Assembly: GCA_054601695.1 (NCBI GenBank)
Contig: BAAHQB010000071.1
Location: forward strand, 310,001-374,000
Origin: Amorphochlora amoebiformis
Taxonomy: Eukaryota > Cercozoa > Chlorarachniophyceae
Length of the DNA stretch: 64,000 bases
Direction of reading: 5' to 3'
Shown here: piece by piece, positions 1 through 39,957 of the stretch
How positions within the stretch are numbered: the first letter of the stretch is position 1
Layout of the letters: each line of letters begins with the position of its first letter
Notes under the pieces: generated by a model
The model's database searches: none
What the model was told of the DNA's origin: nothing
The model's input: only the letters and a program-made list of their open reading frames with translations
Position numbers and translations under genes: made by a program

Positions 1-869
1 CCCTCTGCTTTGTGAATTTCTTCGATTCCCGCGTCTTCACCAGACGCTCAGACCCTGCCAGATCGACCAGACGCACCGTGTTGTAGGTGGTATCCTTTTT
101 TCCAGCCTTCTTGTCGATATTTGTCTTTGTGATCCGCAGCTCGAAGATGGTGTGGGCACGCGAGCTTTTGGCATTAAGGCCTGTCTCCCCGATGGTTTGG
201 TTGCTTTGGCCGATTGCTAGATATTTTTCCATTTGTTTAACGGACTTCACTTGGACCCTGCGTGGAATATATACGCTATGAATGCGCGTATGGAGGATAG
301 TTGTGAAGAGGGATCTCTTCGGAAATCACCTTGTCAACGGGATAACTTCAGTCACTCGGACACCTTTCTTGACCTGCCTATAGTATGTCTTAATCCCTCC
401 CTTGGGTTGGTGTTTCCTGGACACCAACAGGTCGATGAGGTCATCGATGTAGATCTCAAGCATAGAAACCTGATTCATGTATGACCGTTAGGCATGGTCA
501 AAGAGAGAAAGGCTGAGAAATGAAGAGAAAGTCTTCGCTTTTCGAAGGGGAAGATGTGGGCATGAGTACGCATTACTTCGAGTTTGATACTTTTCGTTTC
601 GCTCGCGGGCTCTGCGGCTATCTGAGGTGACGGTGGTATAACTGTCAACTTTTTTCTTTCCCAGACATATGGGTAAGTAAATGAGGGTACCCTTTTCAGA
701 AGACCGTCGCAGATTCGCGGAACTATACCCTTGAGATCATCTTTTGACCTATCACCCGTCATGCTGAAGCTCTTTCCAGAACCGCTTTGGCCGTATGCAA
801 ATAGACAGACGTTGTAACCTTCCCACGCGCTTAGGAGGAGGTCTTTTCCAAGGATCTAACGTATATATT

Positions 870-900
<31 letters not shown>

Positions 901-1493
901 ATTATATATATATATATAATATATACATATATATATAATATATACATATTACTATAATTGTACATACAAGCGTATAGCATATACAACTATGCATTCATAT
1001 GCACGTGCTCAAATGTCAAATGGCGTAAATTTCGTACACATATTGTATTTATGTTCGCACATCGAATAAATTCTCCTGCGACACATACTCATCAGTTCCA
1101 AATCCGTCGTGGGACCTGCAAAACAATCAAATCATCACTTTCTAATGCTTTGGAAGGAAAAACTGGGGTTCCTGTACCAGAGAGCATGGTCGAAATAATA
1201 CTTCTTATTGAACGAATCACCTACATTGGACCAAACTCAACACTAATTTCTTTCATGTTTGGTCATTTTCGCTAGATATCACCCACCTCCGGGCACAGTT
1301 CCTTTCGCATGCACCAAGCCGGTCGCAGGATCCATGGTGATCCCCAGACCGGCATTTCGCTTCTTCTCACGCGCGTTGAAGGGGCGAACCCGCACCGCGA
1401 CCTGAACGTGACATAACCGTTCAGATGTGAGACAGAGCCCAGAAAACGCTACTTTGTCTAAGAACTCACTCTGATAGCGTCTCCCTCCGACAT
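1..1493 (-). CDS. Kinesin-3-like motor protein, N-terminal motor domain (C-terminus beyond window)
   Basis: A microtubule motor head, read on the minus strand as exons 1470-1493, 1287-1401, 1178-1220, 1061-1115, 691-855, 577-621, 330-469 and 1-257; all junctions are GT-AG and phase-compatible. The start ATG at 1493 gives MSEGDAIR followed by VAVRVRPFNAREKK, the usual first strand of a kinesin head. The ATP-binding P-loop GQSGSGKS is at residues 101-108, preceded by GYNVCLFAY; switch I is NAKSSRAH (about 224-231) and switch II DLAGSE (about 261-266). The wording around the P-loop and the VRVRPFN start are most like kinesin-3 (KIF1/UNC-104), which moves vesicles; this subfamily choice is inference. 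Two exons are only 24 and 45 nt. After DLAGSER the open frame stops resembling kinesins, so a further intron may begin near position 35. Neck, stalk and cargo domain are outside the window. Confidence 0.87.
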
Positions 1494-1781
1494 CGGGTTT
1501 TTCGATCGCGGTTGCTATCGCTTTTGGCTTGCCTTCATTGCCTGATTGTGAAGGATGGATTTTGGGTGATATCGCACTCTTTGTTCGGCGGTAACTCCAT
1601 ATTAAACTGTTAGAGGGCTTATCAACATTACTTAAGTCATGCAACCGAAGCGGAAACTGACAATGGCGCCGACCCCGACGACGAAACTACAGGTGCCTTC
1701 CGGCTGATTCTAGCTGCGCTCTGGCTAGGAGAGCTATTGTTCAGATAGTTTATAATCTGTATATTATGTCCAGGCTTGAAA
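1494..1781. promoter_or_regulatory. Divergent intergenic region, kinesin and MOK genes
   Basis: These 288 bases separate the start codons of two head-to-head genes, so they should hold both promoters and 5' leaders. I see no TATA box, no long repeat and no TA microsatellite, which is notable in this window. Open frames here on the minus strand do not resemble a protein. Confidence 0.5.
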
Positions 1782-2784
1782 ATGCTGAAACCCGGAGCGT
1801 CCTTTGGAAGTAAGTGCAAAAAACCATCTAACAAGTATCAATGCTTGAAATGTAGCGCTAGCCAGCCTATTATATCTGGAGTTCGACGGATATTCTACAC
1901 TTGAACCCACAATAACCATTATAGAATACCGTCTGGTTTCCAAGAAGGGCGAGGGCACGTTCAGTGAGGTGATCAAGGCTCAGTCCAAGACAGGGGCTAT
2001 GGTAGCCATAAAATGCATGAAAAACACATTCGAGAACGTCGAGCAGGTTAACTCGCTAAGGGAAATCCAGGCCCTCAGACGACTGAATTCCCATCCCAAC
2101 ATCATTGAGCTTCTCGACGTTCTCTAGTACGTTTTCAATTCTCCTTCGCATCTCATGAAGTTCCTGACGACACACGTATTTTTCCTCTACCAGTGACCAC
2201 AACAGCGGGAGATTAGCGCTCGTATTCGAAGTGTTCGATATGAACATATATGAGCTAATTCGTGGCCGCAAGCAATACCTCTCTTCCAACCTAGTCAAGC
2301 TGTACTCGTACCAGCTCCTGATGGCCCTCAACTACATGCATAAGAATAACATATTTCATCGCGATATCAAGCCGGAAAACATTTTAGTTATGGGCGAGCA
2401 ACTGAAACTAGCTGACTTCGGCTCATGCCGGGGGATATACTCGAAGCAGCCGTTTACAGAGTAATTGAGTGGATGCGGCTGGTTGGTTGGTTTGGTTTAA
2501 ATCGACCTCATTCTTGTGCAATTAGGTATATATCGACACGGTGGTATCGAGCTCCAGAGTCACTTTTAACCGATGGGTTTTACGATTACAAGATGGATCT
2601 CTGGGGTGTCGGGTGTGTAATGTTCGAAATTATTTCTCTGTTTCCTCTGTTTCCGGGAACAAACGAACTGGATCAGATCGAAAAGATTCACGCTATCCTT
2701 GGAACACCGTCTAAGGAGACATTATCTGAGGTGGTATACATGTACAATAAATATCATATATATATATATACATAATATGTGTTG

Positions 2785-2827
<43 letters not shown>

Positions 2828-3193
2828 TGTATATGTATATATATACGTACATATAATTATGTATTACCTAACGCGGAATATGTCTCGTCTTTCAAATTCC
2901 AGTTTAAGATCCAATCCTCCCACATCAAGAGCTTTGAATTCCCACACCGGAACGGAACCGGAATCCATCGTCTCATTCCACACGCCCCTAAAGTAATAGT
3001 TTATTCCCCAACATTCTGCCATGTCTTCTTTTAATGGTGAAGGGCCTATTGTTGACGGGGTTCTGACTACTGTGTGTATCAGGAATGCATAAAATTATTA
3101 CAAAAGTTGTTAGAATATAATCCAGATCAACGCCTTAATGCAAGGTAGATGGAGGATATTTTTTCATATACTCTCTCTCTCTATATATATATC

Positions 3194-3287
<94 letters not shown>

Positions 3288-4397
3288 ATATATTGCGCAG
3301 CGCTGCACTCCGTCATCCGTATTTTACACCCCCGGAGCAAAAGCGAATAACGTCGAATGATAAGTCCATGAGAAGGTCCACCTCAAGTATATCGTCATGC
3401 TCCATGCGCAAGACAATCTCGCTGATATCAATAGGTATGCTTCGTTTAGAGTATGTCTCCATACATAGATATGTTACATGTGTGTGTTTTTGGTTGAGTG
3501 ATGTTTAACAATCCATGGTATATATGCCGGGTAATATGAAATAGATGTTTGAGACCTATGAAGGCATGTTTACTGGCCATGTAAATAAGTACATAAGAGC
3601 TTGAATACCCATGAAAGCAAGTATAATGGCCGTGTAAATATGTACATAGGGGTTTACGACCCATGGAAGCGTGTATACTGGCCGTGTAAATATGTACACA
3701 GTGGTTTAATAGTCATGAAAGCATGTACATAGGGATTTAATACCATGAAAGCATGTTATCCCGGCCGTGTAAGTATGTCCATAAGAGTTTACAGCGTATG
3801 AAAGCAGTTTATCGATCGTGTAAATGTGTACGTAGGGGATGTATACCCTCCATGAAAATATGTAAAAAGACATGTATACTGGCCGTGTAAATGTGTACAT
3901 AGGAGCTATGGCTGATGCGGGTATACGTGTAGACATGTACACAGGGTATTACAATTTCGAGAGCAAATCTCCAGGACTTACGGCCATGTTTACATGTGTG
4001 AGAGAGCATATGCAACGGATGACAAGCTATGAGAAGTTAGGACTCTTGAGAGCATTTATGCTGTCCATGGTGTACATACTCATCCAACGTATTATCAACG
4101 TGTGTCTTTGTCAGGGTCTAAACTATCTAGAGAGGACGGCGTCCGAAAACGAGAGTCTCAGGAGAAAGGTAACGAAGAGTGAGAGGGACAGAAAGGGGAA
4201 TAGGAATGGGACCTAAGAGGAAAAAGAAGCAAGCGCAAAGAGTTGGTGATGTATAAGGAGAGAGAGAGCGGGAGGGAGTGGAAGAGAGAGAAAGAGACGA
4301 ACGAGAGAGAGAGAGAGAGCCAGGTGAATAAGGGTAACAAGTTACACCCGACTTCGAGTTTTCGATAATTCAATCTGACCTTCCGAGTGCACCCATG

Positions 4398-4433
<36 letters not shown>

Positions 4434-4703
4434 AGAAATAAATACATATATGTATATAGAAATACCTATGTATACGTATGTAGTATAAAATAATCTAAGG
4501 TAATATAGTATATTATAACATAGTATAAAATACGTTCCTACTATTACATAGTATAATCTATATATGTACACACACATACACATATATGTATACTCATTTG
4601 AAACCTTTAAGCAAACATGATCTCGCGCTATAAACTCCACTCAGGAGCAGCAGAAAAAAACATCTTCCAACTCGGACGTCCAGAGAAGAAAAGGTATATA
4701 TAT

Positions 4704-4743
<40 letters not shown>

Positions 4744-4744
4744 C

Positions 4745-4792
<48 letters not shown>

Positions 4793-5118
4793 TACATATA
4801 TCGACACTTTACAACTAGAATGCTAATCTCAGATTCAGAATTGGGATAATATTACAAGGGTTATTATTATGTATGGATTAGGATTAAGATATGCACTTAG
4901 GATTAGGTTAGGGTTGCTTTCAGTTATTTGTTAGTTATGATTATTAAGAAGGGATACAATTAGGCTAGGAGTAGGGTTTGGTTGGGATAAGCTGACCTAA
5001 GGAATACTTCTTAGGAACAAACGCAAGATCACTAAGTATAAGATTAGCCGCAAGGTTACCGTAATGCTATGTAGGAAAATACTTCAAATATATTTTTATG
5101 TACATATGGTATATATAC

Positions 5119-5149
<31 letters not shown>

Positions 5150-5197
5150 GTGACATGTATATATTTATATATATATATATACATATATAATTATAAC

Positions 5198-5232
<35 letters not shown>

Positions 5233-5333
5233 AAATTGTATTTGTATTATAATATTTCCATTATCAGCTTCCAATTTTACAAAAGTCATATTTGAGGAAG
5301 CGTCGAGTAGAGAAGAAACAGCCGCTGAGGTAT

Positions 5334-5422
<89 letters not shown>

Positions 5423-5662
5423 CCCTAACCCTAGATTTTAATTCATTCCTAACCCTAACTCTCTCCCTGAGTCCAACCCTAATCCTAACCCTAACCCTAA
5501 GACTTATCATATCACAATTGAAAGTTAACCCTAACCCTCATTATAATCATAACCCTAACCATAACACTACCCCTAACCATAACATTAACCCTAACGCTAA
5601 ATTTTACCCTAACCCTAGCACTAACCTTAGGCATCTATATGTATTATATATATATATATATG

Positions 5663-5722
<60 letters not shown>

Positions 5723-6167
5723 AATATATGTGTATATATATATAATATGTAATAATACCCTTATTGTAATTTCAGAAAGTCCATGCCGGTCAACCCATAT
5801 CACCAATCCCAACTGCCCAAGTTCCCTACATTCTCACCCAAGGTACTTCTAATGTATATATATATATATATGTACATATATATATATATATTCATACATT
5901 TACATATACATGCATTAAATTTATAATATTATATCATATCTAGGGAGAAAAAGAGACACACGGATAATTAGAGACAGACCGATAGGAAGATTAGACACAG
6001 CACATTAAATTCCTCTAACATCCTCACTCTAACCCTTACTCTAACCCCCGATCTAGCTTACATTAGCAAGGAGACGGCACGGAAAGAAAAAAACCTCGTC
6101 GAAGTTCCCCTCTCGAGCCAAAGATTTATCCAAAATGCTGTTAGGAGCGAAGAAAATGGGAAGATGA
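1782..6167 (+). CDS. MOK: MOK-like (RAGE-type) Ser/Thr protein kinase
   Basis: A CMGC-group kinase of the MAPK/MAK/MRK-overlapping (MOK) family; relatives act at cilia, which is family knowledge. Kinase exons: 1782-1809, 1925-2126, 2194-2460, 2526-2730, 2903-2992, 3083-3144, 3301-3434. The glycine-rich loop is GEGTFSEV (residues 18-25), ATP lysine in VAIK (K39), catalytic loop HRDIKPEN (132-139), DFG at 151-153, and a MAPK-like T-E-Y activation motif at 165-167 whose Glu codon is split by an intron. [10 protein letters not shown] and MDLWGVGC follow, and RHPYF closes the domain. Probable tail exons, mutually phase-compatible: 4115-4168, 4645-4693, 5268-5329, 5776-5842, 6067-6167, ending in a basic tail ([11 protein letters not shown]). 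Exon 3301-3434 ends in phase 1 but 4115 starts in phase 0, so a small exon between them is probably missed. Introns carry TA tracts, a minisatellite and CCCTAA repeats. Kinase identity is firm; the tail is less certain. Confidence 0.9.
3545..3915. repeat. Degenerate minisatellite in a MOK intron
   Basis: About seven imperfect copies of a roughly 50-60 base unit whose core reads CATGAAAGCATGTATACTGG, then CCGTGTAAATATGTACATAGGG and a spacer ending in TTTA. Copies differ by point changes and small gaps. It lies in the intron after exon 3301-3434. Open frames on the minus strand here are repeat translation. Confidence 0.8.
5425..5640. repeat. Interstitial telomere-like CCCTAA repeats
   Basis: Many CCCTAA (TTAGGG on the other strand) units with single-base variants such as CCATAA and CCCTCA, directly next to a perfect TA tract that begins near 5337. 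The block is inside the intron between MOK exons 5268-5329 and 5776-5842. Confidence 0.85.
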
Positions 6168-6541
6168 GAGTAAGTGCCATCACGTATTGCGTAGCGCAGG
6201 TTTTAATAGGTTAAAAGCGTAATATATTGTATTATTACCGACTTTACAGAATGTACATTTGATGTGTAATCATTCGTATTGTTATTGATAATAATTTAAT
6301 TTGGGTATGTGAAAATGTAGATTTATTCGTACATTGACATATGTAACATTAGAATATATAATAATAATAATAATAATAATAATCGTTAATAATAATAATA
6401 ATAATATAATAATAATAATAAAAGTAATAATACTAGCCTAGTGTATATCTTATATATATATATATATATATATACATATGTATGATGTATATAAATCCCA
6501 TATAAATATCGAAAATTATTATAATCAATATATATACACAC

Positions 6542-6575
<34 letters not shown>

Positions 6576-6660
6576 TTACTCTCTCTACATATATCATGAT
6601 ATACTAGATATTTATGTGTGCGTACATATTCGTAATATATTTGAGTAAATTGTTATGTCT

Positions 6661-6701
<41 letters not shown>

Positions 6702-6973
6702 TCTAATATTATATATGTATATAGGCATATATTTAAGTACACATATATAAAATAAATATGTCAACAAGTATGTTTCGATAATCAAAAATCGCACGGAGTG
6801 ATAGAGATAAATTCTTTCCAAAGTACATAAACTGTGTATTCTCCATTCGCTAAAAACGACGGCCGGACGGGACTAGGAATAGCTTAGCTATGTGACGTGT
6901 AGAAACAAGTAGATATTAGTTGCTTTCAGGGAAAACTGTAACATTAGACTGTTAGATCACATCTCGATTAGGA
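6168..6973. other. Convergent intergenic region, MOK and coiled-coil genes
   Basis: This stretch lies between two 3' ends. It holds an ATA/TAA trinucleotide run at about 6358-6425, several TA tracts (6450-6473, 6545-6575, 6661-6700) and otherwise AT-rich unique sequence. I see no coding exon in it. Confidence 0.6.
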
Positions 6974-8499
6974 TTACAAGTAAGGGGTAGATCTAGAGAT
7001 ACCGGCTGAGGATGCATATGAAAGGGTTCGGGAATCTGGAGCACCAGAACCCCCGTAGGAGGTTTGTGGACTGGTGCAGAGAGACGGCGAAGACGGATTC
7101 TCGATGAGGGGGATAGGTGAAAGTTTACCTTCCATCTCGTCCATCTCATCGTCGACGTCCTAGTGAGAAGGTTTAAAAGTTTGAACAACGGTCTAGGGCT
7201 ACGTTGGGTTAAGGGTATGGGTTTATCTCTAGGACTAGAGATATCTCAGGTTTGGAATACATATAGGTTGGCCCGAGGCTGAGGATAGACTTTGGTGACT
7301 GGTGAAGTAGAGTTTAAAATAATGCTTCAAGTTGAGTTTGGATCGTTTATTGTTAAGGGTTAGGGATATGTTTAACGTTAATTCCACTTCCATGTAGCTG
7401 TCGTTAGCTGACTTCGCATTCTTGGATGATTCCCTGTGAAATGCTGCCTTCTCAGGCATATCTTGAGAGCTCCGAGCCTTGAACCTGCCAGCAATCGGTG
7501 TTCGATCGAACGGATTTCCTGCCTTTACTTTTAATAACTGAGACTGTCGAGATTTCTCGAATAAAATTTCTGGAACCTCATAGTAGGTAGCGATTGGAAT
7601 TTTTTCAAACAAGTTCCCAGCCGATTCGGCCGAGTCGTGAGTGTGATGGATAGGTGAAAGTTTCACGCCGTCCATGTCCTCGTCGATCGTATGAGAGTTG
7701 TTAACAACGTTCTCGACGTCTAGAGAGATGCCACCAAAACCTTGAATATTCTTCAATAACTTCCCGTGAGATGATACCTTCTCACGCATATCTTTAGAAA
7801 CCGGAGCCGCGAAGTCGCCAGAAACCGGGGTTTGATCAAACAGGTTTCCAACCGGTTTGGAGGATTCGTGAGCATGTCGAGCTTTGAATAGAGTCCCCGA
7901 AGCTTCAGTGTTGTCGTGGGTATGTTGAAGGTGTACTTCAGCACGTTTTATCTCGAAAGTCTGCCTTCGCGCTTCGAAGTCCCCCATAACTCCCCCACTT
8001 GCTGCGTTAGTTGGAGCTGCCGAGTCGAGATTCATTGCGCCCTGGGAACTTCCAACCCTTTCAATGCCCAACAGCTTGGCCTTCTTCCTACTGAGCAGCT
8101 TTTTTAGGACTCGGATACCCACTTGGCGCGCTGTTCCGCATGCCTCAATCCATTTCTTGATGCTTTGGTCCGAGCTATTCTCCAACTCCTCGATAGCCTC
8201 GTCATTTTTCTTGTCTTCTGCATGGTAACCCTTGTGCGAAATTTTGAGCTGTCCGACCTTCCCACGTAGAGAAGAGCATTGAAGCCGCAGTTCCTTCTCC
8301 TGAACAAATTAGACACAAGTTGCTTTTGGATCACAGCTGATTGTCATGTCATGACCTGCACGCGCAATTTTGCCAGCTCATTCTTCAAGGTGTTTGCATT
8401 GTTCTTAAGCTTCTTGACAGTTGTTTCTTCTGCCTGGATATTGGTTTGTAGGATAAGCAGGTCCCGCTGGAACTTCGCCTGATCTTCGTACTTCGCCAT
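6974..8499 (-). CDS. Unrecognised coiled-coil protein with two internal repeats
   Basis: Three exons on the minus strand: 8356-8499, 7388-8299 and 6974-7159, predicted 413 residues. I do not recognise the family. The first ~110 residues (MAKYEDQAKFQRDLL onward, with LKNELAKLRVQ) have heptad-like spacing and should form a coiled coil. Residues about 174-266 and 267-368 are a diverged tandem repeat: each opens with HTHD, passes through a GNLF or GNPF then TPV/TPI box, a DM-EK segment and an acidic stretch ending in KLSPI. The last KLSPI is encoded in the final exon, which supports that splice; the donor at 7388 was chosen to keep phase and the repeat register. The tail is Ser/Pro-rich. A conserved KLSPI ending could be a docking or phosphorylation site, but that is speculation. 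The gene is head-to-head with the Tudor-OTU gene, 99 bases apart. Confidence 0.72.
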
Positions 8500-8598
8500 T
8501 CCGCGTCCCTGTCTTCGGTTCAGGAAGATTTCACCGACTTTTTCTTTGCCGAAGTTTTCTCTGATTTCTTCTCTTTCTAGACACCGCCCGCCTCCGCC
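8500..8598. promoter_or_regulatory. Very short divergent promoter region
   Basis: Only 99 bases separate the ATG at 8499 (minus) from the ATG at 8599 (plus). The plus start sits in a strong context, GCCATGG. Both promoters and leaders must fit here, or the transcripts overlap the neighbouring gene's first exon. No obvious TATA element is seen. Confidence 0.5.
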
Positions 8599-23047
<14,449 letters not shown>

Positions 23048-23548
23048 CCGTCACTGATCATGAGCAGTACTTTTCGAGTTGCAATTGCGTTAGATCACGC
23101 GTGGTTATAATATTAGTTTAAAATTTGCAGTGAACTACGTTGAAAGTGTGTACATCTAGACTTATATTATCTCAGTAGCAATAGTCTATGTACTTAGATA
23201 GTGGCGCTAATATTAGTACTATGTGCTGAGTCTCTAGAGTCTATCTAGTCTATAGTGAGTACTAGCTAGACTAGTACGAAAACTATAGCTACTACGTTCT
23301 GGTAAGGCTAGTAAGGACTGGAAGGAAGCTAGACTCTAGAGACCATGCAGTGCTATCGTCTAGATCTAACTTCTAGAACTTGGATGTCTGATTTAATTAT
23401 AGGTGAAGTTCGACGATTTGTAAACATATGATGCTGGTTGCATGCATATATTCTTTTGATTTTCTAGAGTTAAGTTTGAAAAGTAACACGAGGATAATCG
23501 CACCATAAGTTGTAACGCGTTTAGATAATTGAATTTTTTTCTATCTAC
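23048..23548. other. Convergent intergenic region rich in CTAG
   Basis: This lies between the stop codons of the Tudor-OTU gene and the COPI-associated gene. It has no TA microsatellite and no exon. From about 23155 to 23400 the tetranucleotide CTAG recurs many times, as in CTCTAGAGTCTATCTAGTCT and TACTAGCTAGACTAGTACG. Transcription ends of both genes should fall here. Confidence 0.65.
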
Positions 23549-24589
23549 TTAAGTAGGCTTCTCCCAAGTTTGCTCCCCAGTCTGATCGTTCACCCAGTAC
23601 GTCGCGCCGCTTCCCTCGTCCGTTCTCTTGGTCCAGCCCGCAGCTGCACCAATGGCCGCGTCGACAGCTGCCTTCTTCACCCCTGGAGGAGCATTTGCAG
23701 CCACATCCATGGCGTATTCAGCGTTCTCGAAACCATCGTTTTCTGTAGGAGCGAACGTTAGATGGGTTGATCCGTGTGATAATCGTGAACTTACTTTCAT
23801 CTTTTGCCGCCCCAGTGTTGGCATCTGGAATAATTATGAGTTAGTATCGTCAAACCATTGATTTTCCTACCGTGCTACCTCCAGCTACGTTGCGGCGAAT
23901 TGCTTCTCTCTTCAAGGCCCTCTCGTATTGGGCCTTCGAATCCCGTTTCAACATGTCGGAGTAATGGGGGTTGTAGCAGATGGCAAACAAGTTCCTATTA
24001 ATTTATTGTTAAATACATGCCAATGGAAGCTATAAATATTTCTTACCAGAGCATATTCGCCATGGTCACACTCCCCATCACGATCCCCCAAATACCCAGA
24101 CCGAAGCAGAGAGATCCCGAGAATATGTAGAACAAAGTTCGGCCACGCCAGTCGAACTGTCCGATAATAAACATGAATAAATTCGAAGCAAGAGGAATGC
24201 GGATGTAGTCACCATAAATCCCATGTTAGCAATGAAGCAGATGTGGGTAGCTTCGAGGCGCATTTCGTAGACAGCGAGGATTGCGCCGAAGAGTGTGACG
24301 TAGACTGACGCCAACAGAGCCAAAACAATCGAATCCCGGCCGAAGGTGGAGATGAAGATCCACGAGAGAACTCCAGCGGTCATGAGCTACGTCAAAAAAA
24401 TTGATCAAATATCTCTCGGCCGAAACTACCCCGAGTTGCCCCCCCTCTCTGGGTGGCAAAGGCGGGGAAATTTGGAGGACTTACACATAGTCCATTCGCG
24501 AAGTTGATGGCGCGGATCCAGATAGCCAAACACTTAGGGTCACTGGCTTTGAGACAACTACAACAGCCATCATTTTGGCCTTCAGACAT
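23549..24589 (-). CDS. COPI-associated-type four-TM membrane protein with C-terminal WW domain
   Basis: Six exons on the minus strand: 24485-24589, 24213-24386, 24047-24156, 23879-23994, 23795-23824, 23549-23742; 242 residues, all phases matching. The N-terminal ~130 residues hold about four hydrophobic segments (LAIWIRAINFANGLC, IVLALLASVYVTLFGAILAV, a segment ending NMGFM, then LFYIFSGSLCFGLGIWGIVM). The layout with GFM-FDWRGRTLFYIF resembles the COPI-associated/TVP-type Golgi membrane family. A basic linker (KRDSKAQYERALKREAIRR) leads to a C-terminal WW domain at about 214-242 (GWTKR ... TYWVNDQTGEQTWEKP) with W215, Y227, W228, W238 and P241 in place. WW domains bind Pro-rich ligands, so this tail probably recruits a cytosolic partner to a membrane. 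The family match is by pattern only; the WW domain is clear. The N-terminus has a CC-x-C cluster that might be acylated. Confidence 0.8.
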
Positions 24590-24865
24590 CGTGTTACTTT
24601 TGTGCTCACGGGATCGTCGAATTTTTATTTCGGAAATTAGGCTCCGTAAAATTCAGACTTCGGAACCCAGGAAATTGAGGGTTGACTGAAGGTTGAAGCC
24701 TTCGTGTTTTGAGGTTGTGTAGAGGGTTCTCCGTGGGATCTGAAAAGAGAAGAAAAGATATTCAAGAATCGAGAAGAGAATTCGAGATATTTTCTCGGAG
24801 ACAGCGTTTTGACAGGGACTGTGATATTTTGTTTGGCTTTTATCAGGGGCGCAGATGAAGCCTAG
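24590..24865. promoter_or_regulatory. Divergent intergenic region
   Basis: About 275 bases between the COPI-associated gene start and the tentative start of the Cys-rich gene. Mixed AT/GC unique sequence with GA-rich words near 24740-24785; no TA microsatellite. It probably holds both promoters. An untranslated or coding 5' exon of the plus-strand gene could also lie here. Confidence 0.45.
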
Positions 24866-39719
<14,854 letters not shown>

Positions 39720-39807
39720 AAATAGATCTATTACGTACGCGCATCTACGTTATCAAATTATAGCTAACTGCGGATACTGATGATGGCTTGGATATGTATC
39801 TTTATAT

Positions 39808-39891
<84 letters not shown>

Positions 39892-39914
39892 TATATATAT
39901 ATATACATATATAT

Positions 39915-39957
<43 letters not shown>

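Noticed and set aside
3545-3915. CRISPR-like array
   Set aside because: Units are contiguous, degenerate and without regular unique spacers, and the DNA is eukaryotic; it is a minisatellite.
7235-7387. Extension of the coiled-coil protein's middle exon to the stop at 7235
   Set aside because: The extension loses the repeat pattern and becomes low-complexity; splicing at 7388 to 7159 restores the second KLSPI repeat end.
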